NCBI GenBank assembly: GCA_018261615.1
Contig: JAGTSE010000022.1
Location: 1-64,000 of the forward strand
Direction of reading: 5' to 3'
DNA: 64,000 bases
DNA from: Pseudomonadota bacterium
GTDB lineage: Bacteria; Pseudomonadota; Gammaproteobacteria; Enterobacterales; Enterobacteriaceae
Below the pieces are notes generated by a model, which was given only the letters and a program-made list of their open reading frames with translations, had not been told where the DNA came from and did no database searches. This document shows positions 36,205 through 47,410 of this stretch, one piece after another; positions within the stretch are counted from its first letter, which is position 1, and each line of letters begins with the position of its first letter. A program made the translations under genes and the position numbers.

Positions 36205-36260
36205 CTATTGAACCGATAGGCACAGCCAAAACAGATAAAAGAGATCTGGTGCTATACTTA
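36205..36260 (+). promoter_or_regulatory. dps promoter: sigma-S-type -10 and possible OxyR half-sites
   Basis: CTATACTTA at 36252-36260 is an extended -10 of the type used by sigma-S and sigma-70 at E. coli dps. CTAT-N7-ATAG at 36205-36219 has the spacing of the central OxyR half-sites. The OxyR assignment is tentative because the outer half-sites are weak. Confidence 0.5.
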
Positions 36261-36269
36261 GTCCGGTAA

Positions 36270-37917
<1,648 letters not shown>

Positions 37918-38001
37918 TTATTAAAAAATAAAGCGTTACTCCTCAGGGGCGCTCTTCGCCCCTGATACATTTGTTATAACCACGGTATACAGGAACACAT
38001 C

Positions 38002-38661
38002 ATGCAGTTTGACTGGAGCGCCATTTGGCCTGCCATTCCGCTTCTGATCGAAGGCGCGAAGATGACGCTGTTGATCTCGGTCCTCGGCCTCATTGGCGGG
38101 TTGATCATTGGTCTGGCAGCGGGTTTCGCACGTACTTTCGGCGGCTGGATTTCCAACCACATCGCACTGGTATTTATCGAAGTTATTCGCGGTACGCCTA
38201 TCGTCGTACAGGTCATGTTTATTTACTTTGCCCTGCCGATGGCGTTTAACGATCTGCGTATCGATCCTTTCTCGGCCGCCGTCGTCACCATTATGATTAA
38301 CTCCGGCGCCTATATTGCGGAAATCACCCGTGGTGCGGTGCTTTCTATTCATAAAGGTTTCCGTGAAGCGGGCCTCGCGCTGGGTCTGTCGCGTGGCGAA
38401 ACTATTCGCCATGTGATTCTGCCGTTAGCACTGCGCCGTATGCTGCCACCGCTGGGCAACCAGTGGATCATCAGCATCAAAGATACTTCGCTGTTTATTG
38501 TTATCGGCGTCGCCGAACTGACCCGCCAGGGCCAGGAAATCATTGCTGGCAACTTCCGTGCGCTGGAGATCTGGAGCGCCGTTGCGGTTGTCTATCTGAT
38601 CATTACCCTGGTGCTGAGCTTCATTCTGCGTCGTCTTGAAAGAAGGATGAAAATCCTGTGA
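38002..38661 (+). CDS. glnP: Glutamine ABC permease GlnP
   Basis: Inner-membrane permease of the glutamine importer (HisMQ type), 219 residues with about five membrane helices. The EAA loop that contacts GlnQ is [25 protein letters not shown]. The start follows AGGAACACATC. It overlaps glnQ by four bases (GTGA), so permease and ATPase production are coupled. It works with GlnH and GlnQ as a (GlnP)2(GlnQ)2 complex. Confidence 0.97.
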   Translation: MQFDWSAIWPAIPLLIEGAKMTLLISVLGLIGGLIIGLAAGFARTFGGWISNHIALVFIEVIRGTPIVVQVMFIYFALPMAFNDLRIDPFSAAVVTIMINSGAYIAEITRGAVLSIHKGFREAGLALGLSRGETIRHVILPLALRRMLPPLGNQWIISIKDTSLFIVIGVAELTRQGQEIIAGNFRALEIWSAVAVVYLIITLVLSFILRRLERRMKIL

Positions 38662-39380
38662 TTGAATTTAAAAACGTCTCCAAGCACTTTGGTCAAACCC
38701 AGGTGCTGCACAACATTGATCTGAATATCACTGAAGGTGAAGTGGTGGTTATTATCGGGCCGTCCGGTTCTGGTAAATCGACGCTGCTGCGCTGCATTAA
38801 CAAACTTGAAGAGATCACCAGCGGCGAGCTGATTGTTGATGGCCTGAGAGTCAATGATCCGAAAGTGGATGAGCGTCTGATCCGCCAGGAAGCCGGCATG
38901 GTCTTCCAGCAGTTCTATCTGTTCCCGCATCTGACGGCGCTGGAAAACGTAATGTTTGGCCCGCTGCGTGTGCGCGGAACTAATAAAGGCGATGCTGAAA
39001 AGCTGGCAAGAGATCTGCTGGCGAAGGTCGGACTGGCTGAACGTGCGCATCACTATCCGTCAGAGCTTTCCGGCGGTCAGCAGCAGCGCGTCGCGATTGC
39101 CCGCGCGCTGGCGGTGAAACCGAAAATGATGCTGTTCGATGAACCAACTTCCGCGCTGGATCCGGAACTACGCCACGAAGTGCTGAAAGTGATGCAGGAT
39201 CTGGCCGAAGAAGGTATGACCATGGTGATCGTTACCCACGAAATCGGCTTCGCTGAAAAAGTAGCGTCGCGCCTGATTTTCATCGACAAAGGCCGCATTG
39301 CCGAAGACGGTAATCCGCAACAGTTGATCGAAAACCCGCCCAGCCCGCGCTTACAGGAATTTTTGCAACACGTTTCCTGA
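38658..39380 (+). CDS. glnQ: Glutamine ABC transporter ATPase GlnQ
   Basis: Cytoplasmic ATPase of the glutamine importer, 240 residues, starting with GTG within the glnP stop overlap. Walker A is GPSGSGKST (residues about 34-42), the Q-loop is FQQFYLFPH, the signature LSGGQQQR, Walker [13 protein letters not shown] and the H-loop [11 protein letters not shown]. Nearly identical to E. coli GlnQ. It ends 117 bases before the remnant of ybiO, which follows in the same order as in E. coli. Confidence 0.97.
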   Translation: MIEFKNVSKHFGQTQVLHNIDLNITEGEVVVIIGPSGSGKSTLLRCINKLEEITSGELIVDGLRVNDPKVDERLIRQEAGMVFQQFYLFPHLTALENVMFGPLRVRGTNKGDAEKLARDLLAKVGLAERAHHYPSELSGGQQQRVAIARALAVKPKMMLFDEPTSALDPELRHEVLKVMQDLAEEGMTMVIVTHEIGFAEKVASRLIFIDKGRIAEDGNPQQLIENPPSPRLQEFLQHVS

Positions 39381-39497
39381 TCCGCTTCCGCCCTTCCACC
39401 TGGAGGGGCGGTCCCCCCGGATTGTTCTCATTTCCAGCCCTGCTCCACCCGGCATCTATACTTATCATTTTGCTGGACTTTCTCACCGGAGGAGCAT

Positions 39498-39640
39498 ATG
39501 CCGTGGATATTGCTATTCATCAGTCTGCTATGCGCGCCGCTTCAGGCCGCGACGATACCCGGCATCACATCGCCCGCAGCCAATAGCGCGTCGTCTACAC
39601 AAAGCAGTGAACCCAGTATTGAACAAAAAAAGCAGCGTAT
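39498..39640 (+). pseudogene. ybiO: ybiO remnant (mechanosensitive channel, 5' end only)
   Basis: The frame opens after a strong GGAGGAG with MPWILLFISLLCAPLQAATIP, a signal peptide matching the start of E. coli YbiO, followed by IEQKKQ where E. coli has IEQKKA. Homology ends there, after about 46 of roughly 740 codons, and the DNA runs straight into the 3' end of the opposing rlmF at 39657. The whole channel (MscS-type membrane and pore domains) is missing. The open frame continues to 40430 only as antisense to rlmF. A single deletion between early ybiO and the ybiO-rlmF boundary explains this. Confidence 0.88.
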
Positions 39641-39656
39641 GCAGCGCCAGCAGAGC

Positions 39657-40592
39657 CTACCCTTTAAAACGGCTCTGTGCCCAGCGTTTACGCTGGGCCT
39701 CATCAAGGAAGGTCCAGGCGATAAAGCGACTCTGCTTTTGACCCTGGGCCATCTCTTTTTTCATCACCTTCACCGCACCAGCCTGCGTCAGGGCGCGATA
39801 CAACTCAGGCAGGTTATCGCCGCGCGAAACCAGCGAGGTGAACCACAGCACCTGGCGGGCGAACTGCTGGCTTTCCGCAATCATCTTGCAAATAAAGGCG
39901 ACTTCGCCACCTTCGCACCACAACTCCTGCTGCTGACCGCCAAAGTTGGCGGCATCGCTGACGGCTTGTCCCAGATTACGGCGTTTACGCTCGCTGCCCG
40001 CCTGCGCGCTCTGCGCCGAGTCGTGAAACGGCGGGTTACAGAGCGTGGCATCATACTGCTCATTTTTATGGATAATGCCCGCAAGAATTGCCGACGGATC
40101 TTTTTGCCTGCGCAGACGAACCGCACGGCTCAGTCCCGGATTAGCGCTGAGAATCGCCTGCGCGCTGGTCAGCGCCGCATCGTTAATTTCACTGCCGGTA
40201 AAACGCCAGCCATATTCATGGTGACCAATCAGTGGATAGATGCAGTTCGCTCCAGTGCCAACATCCAGCACGCTGGCCTGCGCAGGGATCAGCCCTTCGT
40301 TGCTCTCTGCCAGCACATCAGCCAGATAGTGAAGATAATCGGCGCGTCCTGGCACCGGAGGGGTGAGAAAACCATCGGGGATATCCCACTCACGCACGCC
40401 ATAGAAGTGCGCCAGCAGCGCTTTGTTTAAGGCCTTCACCGCCTGCGGTTCGGCGAAATCAATGGTCGCCTCGCCTTTTGGGTTCGCGGTGATAAAGGCG
40501 CGCAATGACGGGTTCGCAACGCACAATGCGTCAAGATCGTAGCGACTGTGATGGCGGTTACGCGGGTGCAAACCCGGCTTATGGGCATTCAT
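39657..40592 (-). CDS. rlmF: 23S rRNA m6A1618 methyltransferase RlmF
   Basis: SAM-dependent methyltransferase that modifies A1618 of 23S rRNA. 311 residues. The SAM-binding motif I is [17 protein letters not shown], and the catalytic adenine-N6 motif is CNPPFH (NPPF type). The N-terminus [16 protein letters not shown] is typical. It is complete at the C-terminus (AQSRFKG) although the neighbouring ybiO has been deleted to within about 20 bases of the rlmF stop codon; slight change at the C-terminal end by that deletion is possible. Confidence 0.94.
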   Translation of the reverse strand: MNAHKPGLHPRNRHHSRYDLDALCVANPSLRAFITANPKGEATIDFAEPQAVKALNKALLAHFYGVREWDIPDGFLTPPVPGRADYLHYLADVLAESNEGLIPAQASVLDVGTGANCIYPLIGHHEYGWRFTGSEINDAALTSAQAILSANPGLSRAVRLRRQKDPSAILAGIIHKNEQYDATLCNPPFHDSAQSAQAGSERKRRNLGQAVSDAANFGGQQQELWCEGGEVAFICKMIAESQQFARQVLWFTSLVSRGDNLPELYRALTQAGAVKVMKKEMAQGQKQSRFIAWTFLDEAQRKRWAQSRFKG

Positions 40593-40688
40593 GGCATTCT
40601 CCTGTTAACAGCGGCGTAAGATACCCGTTGACGTTGGCCGGGTAAATAAGTGAGGCTGAAGAAACTTATCTGACAACCAGGAAACGCT

Positions 40689-41303
40689 ATGTATTTTTAT
40701 GAACCGGCAAAAGGCCACGGTCTGCCGCACGATCCGCTGAATGCGATTATTGGCCCGCGTCCTATCGGCTGGATTGCCTCGCTGAATGTCCAGGGCCAGC
40801 GAAACCTTGCGCCGTACAGTTTTTTTAACTGTTTCAATTATCGCCCGCCGATTATCGGTTTCGCCAGCAGCGGCTGGAAAGATAGCGTACGCAATATCAC
40901 TGAAACCAAAGAGTTTGTCTGGAACCTGACTACCCGCGATTTAGCGGTGCGAATGAATGAAACCTCCGCGTCGCTGCCCCATGGTGAAGACGAGTTTACC
41001 CGTGCAGGCCTGACGCCCGTTGCGGGCCGCATCGTCAGTGCGCCGCGCGTGGCGGAAAGCCCGGTCAACTTCGAGTGTCGTCTCTCCCAATGTATTCAAC
41101 TGACCACCGCCGACGGCAGTGCCATCGATACCTGGCTGGTGCTGGGGGAAGTGGTAGCGGTACACATTGATGAATCGCTGCTGGAAGACGGCATTTATCA
41201 GACCGCGAAAGCACAGCCTGTTCTGCGCGCTGGCGGCCCGTCTGCCTATTACGGGATCAGTGAAGAGCACCGCTTTGATTTGATCCGCCCGGATAACCGC
41301 TAA
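40689..41303 (+). CDS. Flavin-reductase-like FMN-binding protein
   Basis: 204-residue protein of the flavin-reductase-like (PF01613-type) split beta-barrel family. The core motif RPIGWIASLNVQGQRNLAPYSFFNCFNYRPPIIGFAS near the N-terminus is the flavin-binding region of these proteins, and VWNLTTRDLAVRMNET follows. Such proteins reduce or bind FMN, often to supply another oxidoreductase. The partner is unknown here and no monooxygenase is adjacent. E. coli carries ybiX-fiu-mcbA in this stretch instead, so this is a lineage-specific difference. Monocistronic, starting after AGGAAA. Confidence 0.85.
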   Translation: MYFYEPAKGHGLPHDPLNAIIGPRPIGWIASLNVQGQRNLAPYSFFNCFNYRPPIIGFASSGWKDSVRNITETKEFVWNLTTRDLAVRMNETSASLPHGEDEFTRAGLTPVAGRIVSAPRVAESPVNFECRLSQCIQLTTADGSAIDTWLVLGEVVAVHIDESLLEDGIYQTAKAQPVLRAGGPSAYYGISEEHRFDLIRPDNR

Positions 41304-41383
41304 CCCCGTTTACGTATCCCGCTGGCAACGCTTTGCCATCGGGCATTTGCTACAATTACCCTATTGCAACTAAGGAGGCGATG

Positions 41384-41650
41384 ATGGCTTCAGGCTGGGC
41401 AAACGATGGGTCGGTACAGCAGCAGATCGACAATACGATTGAAGATGCCGTGGCACGCGCCCGTCGTGATTTACCCCACGGCGAAAGTCTGCTGACCTGC
41501 GAAGAGTGTGGCGAACCGATCCCGGAAGCGCGTCGTAAAGCGATTCCCGGGGTGCGCTTATGCGTCACCTGCCAGCAGGAGAAAGATTTACATAACTCTA
41601 CATTCTCAGGATATAATCGCAGAGGTTCTAAGGATAGCCAGCTACGTTGA
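41384..41650 (+). CDS. ybiI: DksA/TraR-type zinc-finger protein YbiI
   Basis: 88-residue small cytoplasmic protein with the C4 zinc finger CEECGEPIPEARRKAIPGVRLCVTC, typical of the DksA/TraR family. It lacks the long coiled coil of DksA, so direct action on RNA polymerase is uncertain. It ends RGSKDSQLR exactly as in E. coli. The start at 41384 (MASGWAND) follows AAGGAGG; the frame extends further upstream without homology. The following 285 bases to ybiJ are AT-rich and without a gene. Confidence 0.93.
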   Translation: MASGWANDGSVQQQIDNTIEDAVARARRDLPHGESLLTCEECGEPIPEARRKAIPGVRLCVTCQQEKDLHNSTFSGYNRRGSKDSQLR

Positions 41651-41935
41651 CCATTCCTGACGTTTGTAACCAGCGCAAGCGGTTGCCTTTACATCCACAA
41701 AATCCCGCAGTGAAAGTAGCAAAATGTGCCGCAATATTGCCCGCTGCGCAGACCTGCTGATGAACTTCCTTTTTTATTGCATTAAATCCTTTAAAATCAA
41801 ATAGCTATACCTTATTCAATTTTTTAGAACAAGGTCGTCAATTCTCTTCGATTTTATCTCTTGTTAAAAACCGTGATACTTATCACATCGACGGAACAAC
41901 GTCCCTTACACAGAATAACCTGCGAGAAATTGACT

Positions 41936-42196
41936 ATGAAAACCATTAAATATGCTGTTGCTGCTATTGTGCTTTCTACCTTCTCTTTCGGTGCCTTTGC
42001 TGCCCAGCCAGTGACTGCAGCTCAGACCGAAAGTCTGAACAAAATCGGTGTTGTTTCTGCTAACGGCGCAACCACGCTGGACGGCCTCGAAGCCAGGCTG
42101 GCTGCCAAAGCGCAGGCTGCTGGCGCAAGCGGCTACAGCATCACCTCTGCTGTCGGTAATAACAAACTGAGCGGCACTGCGGTTATCTACAAATAA
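41936..42196 (+). CDS. ybiJ: Periplasmic DUF1471 protein YbiJ (BhsA/McbA-like)
   Basis: 86-residue secreted protein. Signal peptide over residues 1-22 (KYAVAAIVLSTFSFGAFA). The DUF1471 domain follows, ending GNNKLSGTAVIYK, the hallmark of the YhcN/BhsA family. These stress-induced envelope proteins affect biofilm formation and metal or acid tolerance in E. coli; the molecular role is unclear. The start at 41936 follows GCGAGAAA; upstream in-frame ATGs have no homology. A strong shared terminator lies between it and ybiB. Confidence 0.93.
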   Translation: MKTIKYAVAAIVLSTFSFGAFAAQPVTAAQTESLNKIGVVSANGATTLDGLEARLAAKAQAAGASGYSITSAVGNNKLSGTAVIYK

Positions 42197-42279
42197 CCCA
42201 ACCGAAGTTGTACCCCCCGGCAAATTAACCCTCTGCCGGGATGCTCCACCCTCATTGACCCTGTTGTTACCCTGTTTTT

Positions 42280-42309
42280 GCCCGTCCTGGATTGTGACGG
42301 GCTTTTTTT
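42280..42309. terminator. Rho-independent terminator between ybiJ and ybiB
   Basis: GCCCGTC (42280-42286) and GACGGGC (42296-42302) form the stem, with seven T residues after it for ybiJ on the plus strand. It overlaps the end region of the convergent ybiB. Confidence 0.85.
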
Positions 42310-42311
42310 GC

Positions 42312-43277
42312 TTAAAAACTTTGCGCCACCCGCGCCAGCCCTTCTTCCAGAGCCGCGCTTTCTCCGGTTGCCACCAGGCAACAGGCCAACTGAATTTTTA
42401 ATGACTCCGGTATCGCTTCGCGCCCGGCAAGACAGTTTTCGATCCAGCGAGCCGTGCTCTCTGCATCTTTTACCACCCCCTCCAGCGCTACCTGCTCAGC
42501 GGCATCGTTGCGCGCAAAGAGGATCCGCTCGCCCGCCGCGTCAATCAGGTTGATCTGCGGGCAGCGCTGCGGGTTCGCATACACTTCCCCTTCCGTACCG
42601 GCCATCAGCAACGCACGGCCACCGATGTCGGCGAAAAATTTTCCCACTCGCGTCAGGTATTCGGGATGAGAAACGCTGGATAAACGTAGCGCCGAGTCGG
42701 TTTTAAACGGGGTTACAAGCTTCGCCAGCGTGTGCGCACTGTTGCGTACGCCCATGCGCCAGCGCATTGCCAGTTGTTTTTCCAGCGGCGGACAGAGCGC
42801 GTGTATCGGAATAAACACCGGATGATGGCCTTCCAGCTTCGCCTGCGCCTGCCCGGCATGCAGCGTCGGCTTAATGCCCAACAGGGTGAAAATACTTTCG
42901 CTGATCACGCGCGTGGGATCTGCGCTGACACCGTGCACCACCACCGGGAAACCCAGCTTATTCAGCAGAATAGCCAACAATGGCGTGAGATTGGGCTGTT
43001 TACGCGCGCCGTTATAGCTGGGAATAACAATCGGCATCGGTTTAGCCACCGGAGGCGTCAGCGCCAACGTGTGCTGCTGCGTCGCCTCGTAAAAGCCGCG
43101 CATTTCCGCCTCGCCTTCGCCTTTAATGCGCAGCGCAATCAGAATGCCGCCCATCTCCAGATCCGGTACCTCGCCGTTCAGCATCTGCGCATAGAGGCCA
43201 CGCGCGGTGTCAATATCCAGATCCCGGGCGTGGTTCTTTCCGCGACCAATCTCTTTGATAACTTTACGGTAATCCAT
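42312..43277 (-). CDS. ybiB: DNA/RNA-binding protein YbiB (TrpD2 family)
   Basis: 321-residue protein of the anthranilate phosphoribosyltransferase fold, the TrpD2 branch. In E. coli YbiB binds nucleic acids without sequence specificity and lacks the transferase activity. The sequence follows E. coli from MDYRKVIKEIGRGKNHARDLD through PSYNGARKQPNLTPLLA to CCLVATGESAALEEGLARV. It lies 29 bases downstream of dinG on the same strand. Co-transcription with dinG would place it in the SOS response, in line with E. coli. The neighbouring E. coli gene ybiC (hcxB) is absent here. Confidence 0.93.
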   Translation of the reverse strand: MDYRKVIKEIGRGKNHARDLDIDTARGLYAQMLNGEVPDLEMGGILIALRIKGEGEAEMRGFYEATQQHTLALTPPVAKPMPIVIPSYNGARKQPNLTPLLAILLNKLGFPVVVHGVSADPTRVISESIFTLLGIKPTLHAGQAQAKLEGHHPVFIPIHALCPPLEKQLAMRWRMGVRNSAHTLAKLVTPFKTDSALRLSSVSHPEYLTRVGKFFADIGGRALLMAGTEGEVYANPQRCPQINLIDAAGERILFARNDAAEQVALEGVVKDAESTARWIENCLAGREAIPESLKIQLACCLVATGESAALEEGLARVAQSF

Positions 43278-43306
43278 GACAGTTAGTTCCTCGCATGCTC
43301 ACATCG

Positions 43307-45448
43307 TTAACGGCGCCTGCGGCGCTTTTGTTCTGGTTTCTTCACTATAACGTCCGGCATTGCCGGTTGGGAAATAGGAAACACCGGCAGCGCATCAAGT
43401 AGACGTTTTCCATAGCTTTTGGTCAGCAGGCGCTTATCATAAATCACCACTTCGCCGCGACAGCCGTGGCTGCGGATAAGCCTGCCGACCTGCTGGATAA
43501 GATTAAACGAGGCACTGGGCAAACTCTGTACTTCAAACGGATAACGGTTGAGGCTCTTCAGCCATTCGCCTTCGGTGATCACCACCGGACTATCAATCGG
43601 CGGAAAGGCGATTTTATGAATATGCACCTGTGTCAGATAATCACCTTTGAGATCAAGCCCTTCGGCGAAGGATTGCAGGCCAACCAGCACGCTGCGCTCG
43701 CCAGCGTCGATCCTCTTACGGTGCAGTTCCACCAGCCGATAGCGCGGCTGATCGCCCTGCACCAATAGCAGCAGGCGTAAATCCGCCACATAACTTAAAA
43801 ACAGCTGCATCGCGCGCTGGCTGGCGAACAGCACCAGCATCCCCGGATGGGCTTTACTTTCCACCTGCTCACGAAACCAGGTCGCCATTTCGGCGATATG
43901 CTGCTCTTCATTTTCAATCAGCGGTTCGTAGCGCATTTGTGGGATAACAATCTTCCCCTGTTCGACGTGATTGAAAGGCGAATCCAGCGAGACAAATCGG
44001 TCGCCCGCTTTCTCTTTCAGGCCACTCATTTCTTGCAAACGATTAAAACTGTTCAGCGATCGCAGCGTGGCAGAGGTGATAACAATATGCGGCACGCTGC
44101 GCCACAGCAGCTTCTCCAACTGATCGCTGACGCGAATCCCCACACAGTGAAACAGCAGATGCAACTGCCCCTCCCGCACTTCGCGCGTTGCCCATTTCGA
44201 TACCGGCGCGCCGGATGCCTGTACCATCGAGGCCAGCCGCCAGAGTTTACTCTGGCTTTCAAACATGCCAAGCGCACGGTTCATTTGCAGGATCACACGG
44301 TGCAAACGCACAATGTCGTGGCTACCGGTCTTTTCGCTTAAATCGTTGAGGAACAGCTCCGCCAGCCCGCGCAGCATTTCTGTTAGCTTCGCCAGCCGCT
44401 GACAAATCGCCATCACCTCATCCGGCAGCTCGCCCATAGCAAAGCGGTATTCGGCTTCCTGGCTGGCAGGAAGATAGAGGTTGAGCATGTTATTCAATGA
44501 TGAAATCAGCCCGAACAGCTCTTCGCTGTGGGCGTTGAGCCGCTCCGGCGTCGCCATCGGCGGCAGGGTTTTCGGCCGGAACTGCTCCAGGCATGTCGCC
44601 ACCAGCCGGGTAAATAAGTCGAGCTGTAGCTGATACCAGGACGCCGTTATTTCGGCGCTCATCTCCAGCGCATCGCGCGCCACATCCGGCAGATGATGGC
44701 CTTCATCCAGCACCAGCAGCAAGTTTTTCGGCTCCGGCAAGACAGCTTCGCTCTCCAGCGCCGCCATCACCAGCGCATGGTTCGCTACTACCACTTCCGC
44801 TTCCTGAATTTCACGCCGTGCGACAAAGAACGGGCATTCCCGGTAGTAGTGGCAGTTGCGGTTCAGGCAACTGGCTTTATCGGTACTAAGGCGACGCCAT
44901 AAATCGTCACTGATAGCTTTATCAGTGTGATCGCGCAAACCATCCCATTTATAGCTGTCGAGATCGGTTTTCAGCGTCGCGCACTGCTTCTGTTCCTCTT
45001 TGCTGCCCGGCGTCAGCTCATCATCAAGGAACGCCAGCAGATCCCGCTGGTCTGGCTCGCTGCTGGCCAGCGCGGCCAGATTACGCGGGCAGACATAGCG
45101 CCCACGGCCAAACGCTGCGGTAAAACGCAAATCGGGGATAATTTTGCGCAACAGCGGCAGGTCTTTACTGTAGATCTGATCCTGTAACGCCACGTTGGCG
45201 GTACTGACCACCAGTGTTTTTTGCTCTTCGCGGGCAATTGCAATACCCGGAATTAAGTAAGAGAGGGTTTTCCCGACGCCGGTCGGCGCTTCGATCGCCA
45301 GATGCCTGCCCTCTTCACCCGCCAGCGTTTTCGCGACATCAGCAATCATCTGCCGCTGCGGCGCACGGGGAATAAAGTCCGGGATCTGTTGTTGCAACGC
45401 CTTATACCAGGCGGCGATCTGCGCTTTTAGCGCGGCGGTAAGAGCCAT
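43307..45448 (-). CDS. dinG: ATP-dependent Fe-S helicase DinG
   Basis: SOS-induced 5'-3' DNA helicase (XPD-like, superfamily 2) that resolves R-loops and replication-transcription conflicts. 713 residues. Walker A is EAPTGVGKT near residue 53; Fe-S cluster cysteines occur in GRYVCPRN and in the region KASCLNRNCHYYRECPF; Walker B is LVLDEGHHLP. The C-terminal motif VI is QQVGRLIRS. E. coli DinG has 716 residues. A LexA-box-like sequence lies 15-32 bases upstream at 45463-45480. ybiB follows. Confidence 0.97.
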   Translation of the reverse strand: MALTAALKAQIAAWYKALQQQIPDFIPRAPQRQMIADVAKTLAGEEGRHLAIEAPTGVGKTLSYLIPGIAIAREEQKTLVVSTANVALQDQIYSKDLPLLRKIIPDLRFTAAFGRGRYVCPRNLAALASSEPDQRDLLAFLDDELTPGSKEEQKQCATLKTDLDSYKWDGLRDHTDKAISDDLWRRLSTDKASCLNRNCHYYRECPFFVARREIQEAEVVVANHALVMAALESEAVLPEPKNLLLVLDEGHHLPDVARDALEMSAEITASWYQLQLDLFTRLVATCLEQFRPKTLPPMATPERLNAHSEELFGLISSLNNMLNLYLPASQEAEYRFAMGELPDEVMAICQRLAKLTEMLRGLAELFLNDLSEKTGSHDIVRLHRVILQMNRALGMFESQSKLWRLASMVQASGAPVSKWATREVREGQLHLLFHCVGIRVSDQLEKLLWRSVPHIVITSATLRSLNSFNRLQEMSGLKEKAGDRFVSLDSPFNHVEQGKIVIPQMRYEPLIENEEQHIAEMATWFREQVESKAHPGMLVLFASQRAMQLFLSYVADLRLLLLVQGDQPRYRLVELHRKRIDAGERSVLVGLQSFAEGLDLKGDYLTQVHIHKIAFPPIDSPVVITEGEWLKSLNRYPFEVQSLPSASFNLIQQVGRLIRSHGCRGEVVIYDKRLLTKSYGKRLLDALPVFPISQPAMPDVIVKKPEQKRRRRR

Positions 45449-45462
45449 GAAGAAACCTGAAA

Positions 45463-45480
45463 TACTGTATAAACAGCCAC
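45463..45480 (-). promoter_or_regulatory. LexA box upstream of dinG (one base off)
   Basis: On the minus strand GTGGCTGTTTATACAGTA matches the E. coli dinG LexA site TTGGCTGTTTATACAGTA except at the first base. The CAG half is intact. Confidence 0.65.
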
Positions 45481-45598
45481 TATTGTGGCATTTTTAGCGC
45501 CCGCTGGGTAACCCTTTTTGCCATTCTGGAAGCGGCTGCGGGAAACACATTTGCCCTATCCGCAATACAGGATATTTTTCGCCACGCCGGATCACAAA

Positions 45599-45856
45599 TT
45601 AATAGATCCATTCATAAATGTTCTCTATAGCAATAGCGCGTTGATCATTTAACAGGGGCAGATTAGAAACCAGAACTATCCATGACTCGCCAGGGATTTC
45701 CATCGATAATGTGCTCTCCGGTGGCATTATCTGACTGATGGAAAAGGCAGGCGTGGTGCTCGGCGGCACACTGTCGATGACCGCACGGACTAACACCGAA
45801 TTGAACCCAGCGATCAATTTATCTGAAGGCGAAAGAATAACGACTTTGGCTGGCAC
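45599..45856 (-). CDS. Hypothetical small protein, 85 residues
   Basis: The frame opens with a GTG at 45856 and reads 85 codons (start VPAKVVILSPSDKLIAGFNS). It has ordinary coding-like codon choice and a stop codon in frame two codons before the GTG. There is no clear ribosome binding site, signal peptide or membrane helix. I do not recognise a family. It occupies the place of E. coli ybiA but is not similar to it. It could be a genuine lineage-specific gene, a degraded C-terminal fragment of a longer gene, or chance. Confidence is low. Confidence 0.35.
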   Translation of the reverse strand: MPAKVVILSPSDKLIAGFNSVLVRAVIDSVPPSTTPAFSISQIMPPESTLSMEIPGESWIVLVSNLPLLNDQRAIAIENIYEWIY

Positions 45857-45880
45857 GCTTTAAGCGCCGAAGGTAAACCG

Positions 45881-45923
45881 GATAAAACAACGCCGCCAGC
45901 CGGTAAATTACCCGCTGGCGGCG
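45881..45923 (-). terminator. Rho-independent terminator after rhlE
   Basis: On the minus strand a perfect 10-bp stem, arms at 45914-45923 and 45891-45900, is followed by TTGTTTT. It lies about 40 bases past the rhlE stop. Confidence 0.85.
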
Positions 45924-45964
45924 TCGATTGCCGGATAAAATGCATATCCGGCCTGCAAAATGCG

Positions 45965-47410
45965 TTACTGCGCGGCAGTCGGTTTGCGCGGACGGCGACG
46001 GCGGGCGCCGTTTCCTGCCGGTTTACCCTGGCTGTCACGCGCTGGCTGGGCGTTACCATCCAGGCGGCGTGAACCCCCTTCACTACGGCGTGGTGCACGT
46101 GGTTTTTGCGCTTCACCGTCAGTGCGACGCGGGGAGCGCGGTTTCTGCTCCTCACCCTCATTGCGGCGCGGTGCAGACTGACCACGACCACCACCGCCCT
46201 GCCCGCGACCACCACCCTGACGACCGCCGCCCTGTCCACGACCATTCTGTATCGGTTCGGCTTTGATTGACGGATCCGGCTCATAGCCTTCGATGGCAAT
46301 GCGTGGGATCTCTTTTTGCAGTAAACGTTCGATGTCGCGGAGCAGTTTGTGTTCATCAACGCAGACCAGCGACAGCGCTTCACCGGTAGCTGCCGCACGC
46401 CCGGTACGGCCGATACGGTGGACGTAATCTTCCGGTACGTTCGGCAGCTCATAATTCACTACGTGCGGTAACTCTTCAATGTCGAGACCACGCGCAGCGA
46501 TATCCGTTGCAACCAGTACGCGAATATCCCCGGATTTGAAATCCGCCAGCGCACGGGTACGCGCGCCCTGGCTCTTGTTACCGTGGATAGCCGCACTGGT
46601 TATGCCATCTTTATTCAGTTGTTCCGCCAGGTGGTTGGCGCCGTGCTTGGTGCGAGTAAAGACCAGCACCTGCTGCCAGTTCCCCTGGCCAATCATCTGC
46701 GACAGCAGTTCACGCTTACGTTTTTTATCCACGAAGTGCACATGCTGAGTCACCTGCCCGGAAGCGGTGTTGCGGCGCGCCACTTCAATTTCCAACGGGT
46801 TGTGCAGCAGTTTTGCCGCCAGCGCTTTGATGTCGTCGGAGAAGGTCGCAGAGAACAGCAGGTTCTGACGGCGCGACGGCAGTTTTGCCAGCACGCGGCG
46901 AATGTCGTGGATAAAGCCCATATCCAGCATGCGGTCAGCTTCATCCAGCACCAGAATTTCCACGCTATCGAGGCTCAGCGCGTTTTGGTGTTCCAGGTCG
47001 AGCAGACGGCCAGGCGTAGCCACCAGCACATCGACACCACCGCGCAGTTTAATCATCTGCGGGTTGATGCTGACGCCGCCAAACACCACCAGCGAACGGA
47101 TGTTCAGATACTGGCTGTAGTCGCGTACGTTCTCACCGATTTGCGCCGCCAGTTCACGGGTTGGCGTCAGGATCAGCGCGCGTATCGGACGGCGGCCTTT
47201 CGCGTGCGGCTCTTTTTGCACCAGCAGTTGCAACAGCGGCAGGGTGAAACCAGCCGTTTTACCGGTACCGGTCTGGGCGCTGGCCATCAGGTCGCGGCCT
47301 TGCAGTACGGCGGGGATCGCCTGCTGCTGAATAGGGGTCGGCTGAACATAACCCTGCTCGGCGATAGCGCGCAGAATATCCGGGTTCAGGCCAAGGGCAT
47401 CAAATGACAT
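45965..47410 (-). CDS. rhlE: DEAD-box RNA helicase RhlE
   Basis: ATP-dependent RNA helicase with a role in ribosome assembly. 481 residues, longer than the 454 of E. coli RhlE because of an extended tail. Motifs in order: Q motif ([17 protein letters not shown]), I AQTGTGKT, Ia [36 protein letters not shown] and [11 protein letters not shown]. From about residue 390 the tail is Gly/Arg-rich, then carries three similar basic units ([24 protein letters not shown] and related). This tail is probably an RNA-binding, disordered region. It is divergent from cecR across a gap holding the CecR operator. Confidence 0.96.
   Translation of the reverse strand: MSFDALGLNPDILRAIAEQGYVQPTPIQQQAIPAVLQGRDLMASAQTGTGKTAGFTLPLLQLLVQKEPHAKGRRPIRALILTPTRELAAQIGENVRDYSQYLNIRSLVVFGGVSINPQMIKLRGGVDVLVATPGRLLDLEHQNALSLDSVEILVLDEADRMLDMGFIHDIRRVLAKLPSRRQNLLFSATFSDDIKALAAKLLHNPLEIEVARRNTASGQVTQHVHFVDKKRKRELLSQMIGQGNWQQVLVFTRTKHGANHLAEQLNKDGITSAAIHGNKSQGARTRALADFKSGDIRVLVATDIAARGLDIEELPHVVNYELPNVPEDYVHRIGRTGRAAATGEALSLVCVDEHKLLRDIERLLQKEIPRIAIEGYEPDPSIKAEPIQNGRGQGGGRQGGGRGQGGGGRGQSAPRRNEGEEQKPRSPRRTDGEAQKPRAPRRSEGGSRRLDGNAQPARDSQGKPAGNGARRRRPRKPTAAQ

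Noticed and set aside
39640..40430. Long plus-strand frame continuing from the ybiO start
   Set aside because: Beyond about 39640 it is purely antisense to rlmF. Treated as a pseudogene run-on.
46583..47407. 274-codon frame antisense to rhlE
   Set aside because: The opposite strand carries all DEAD-box motifs. This is a shadow.
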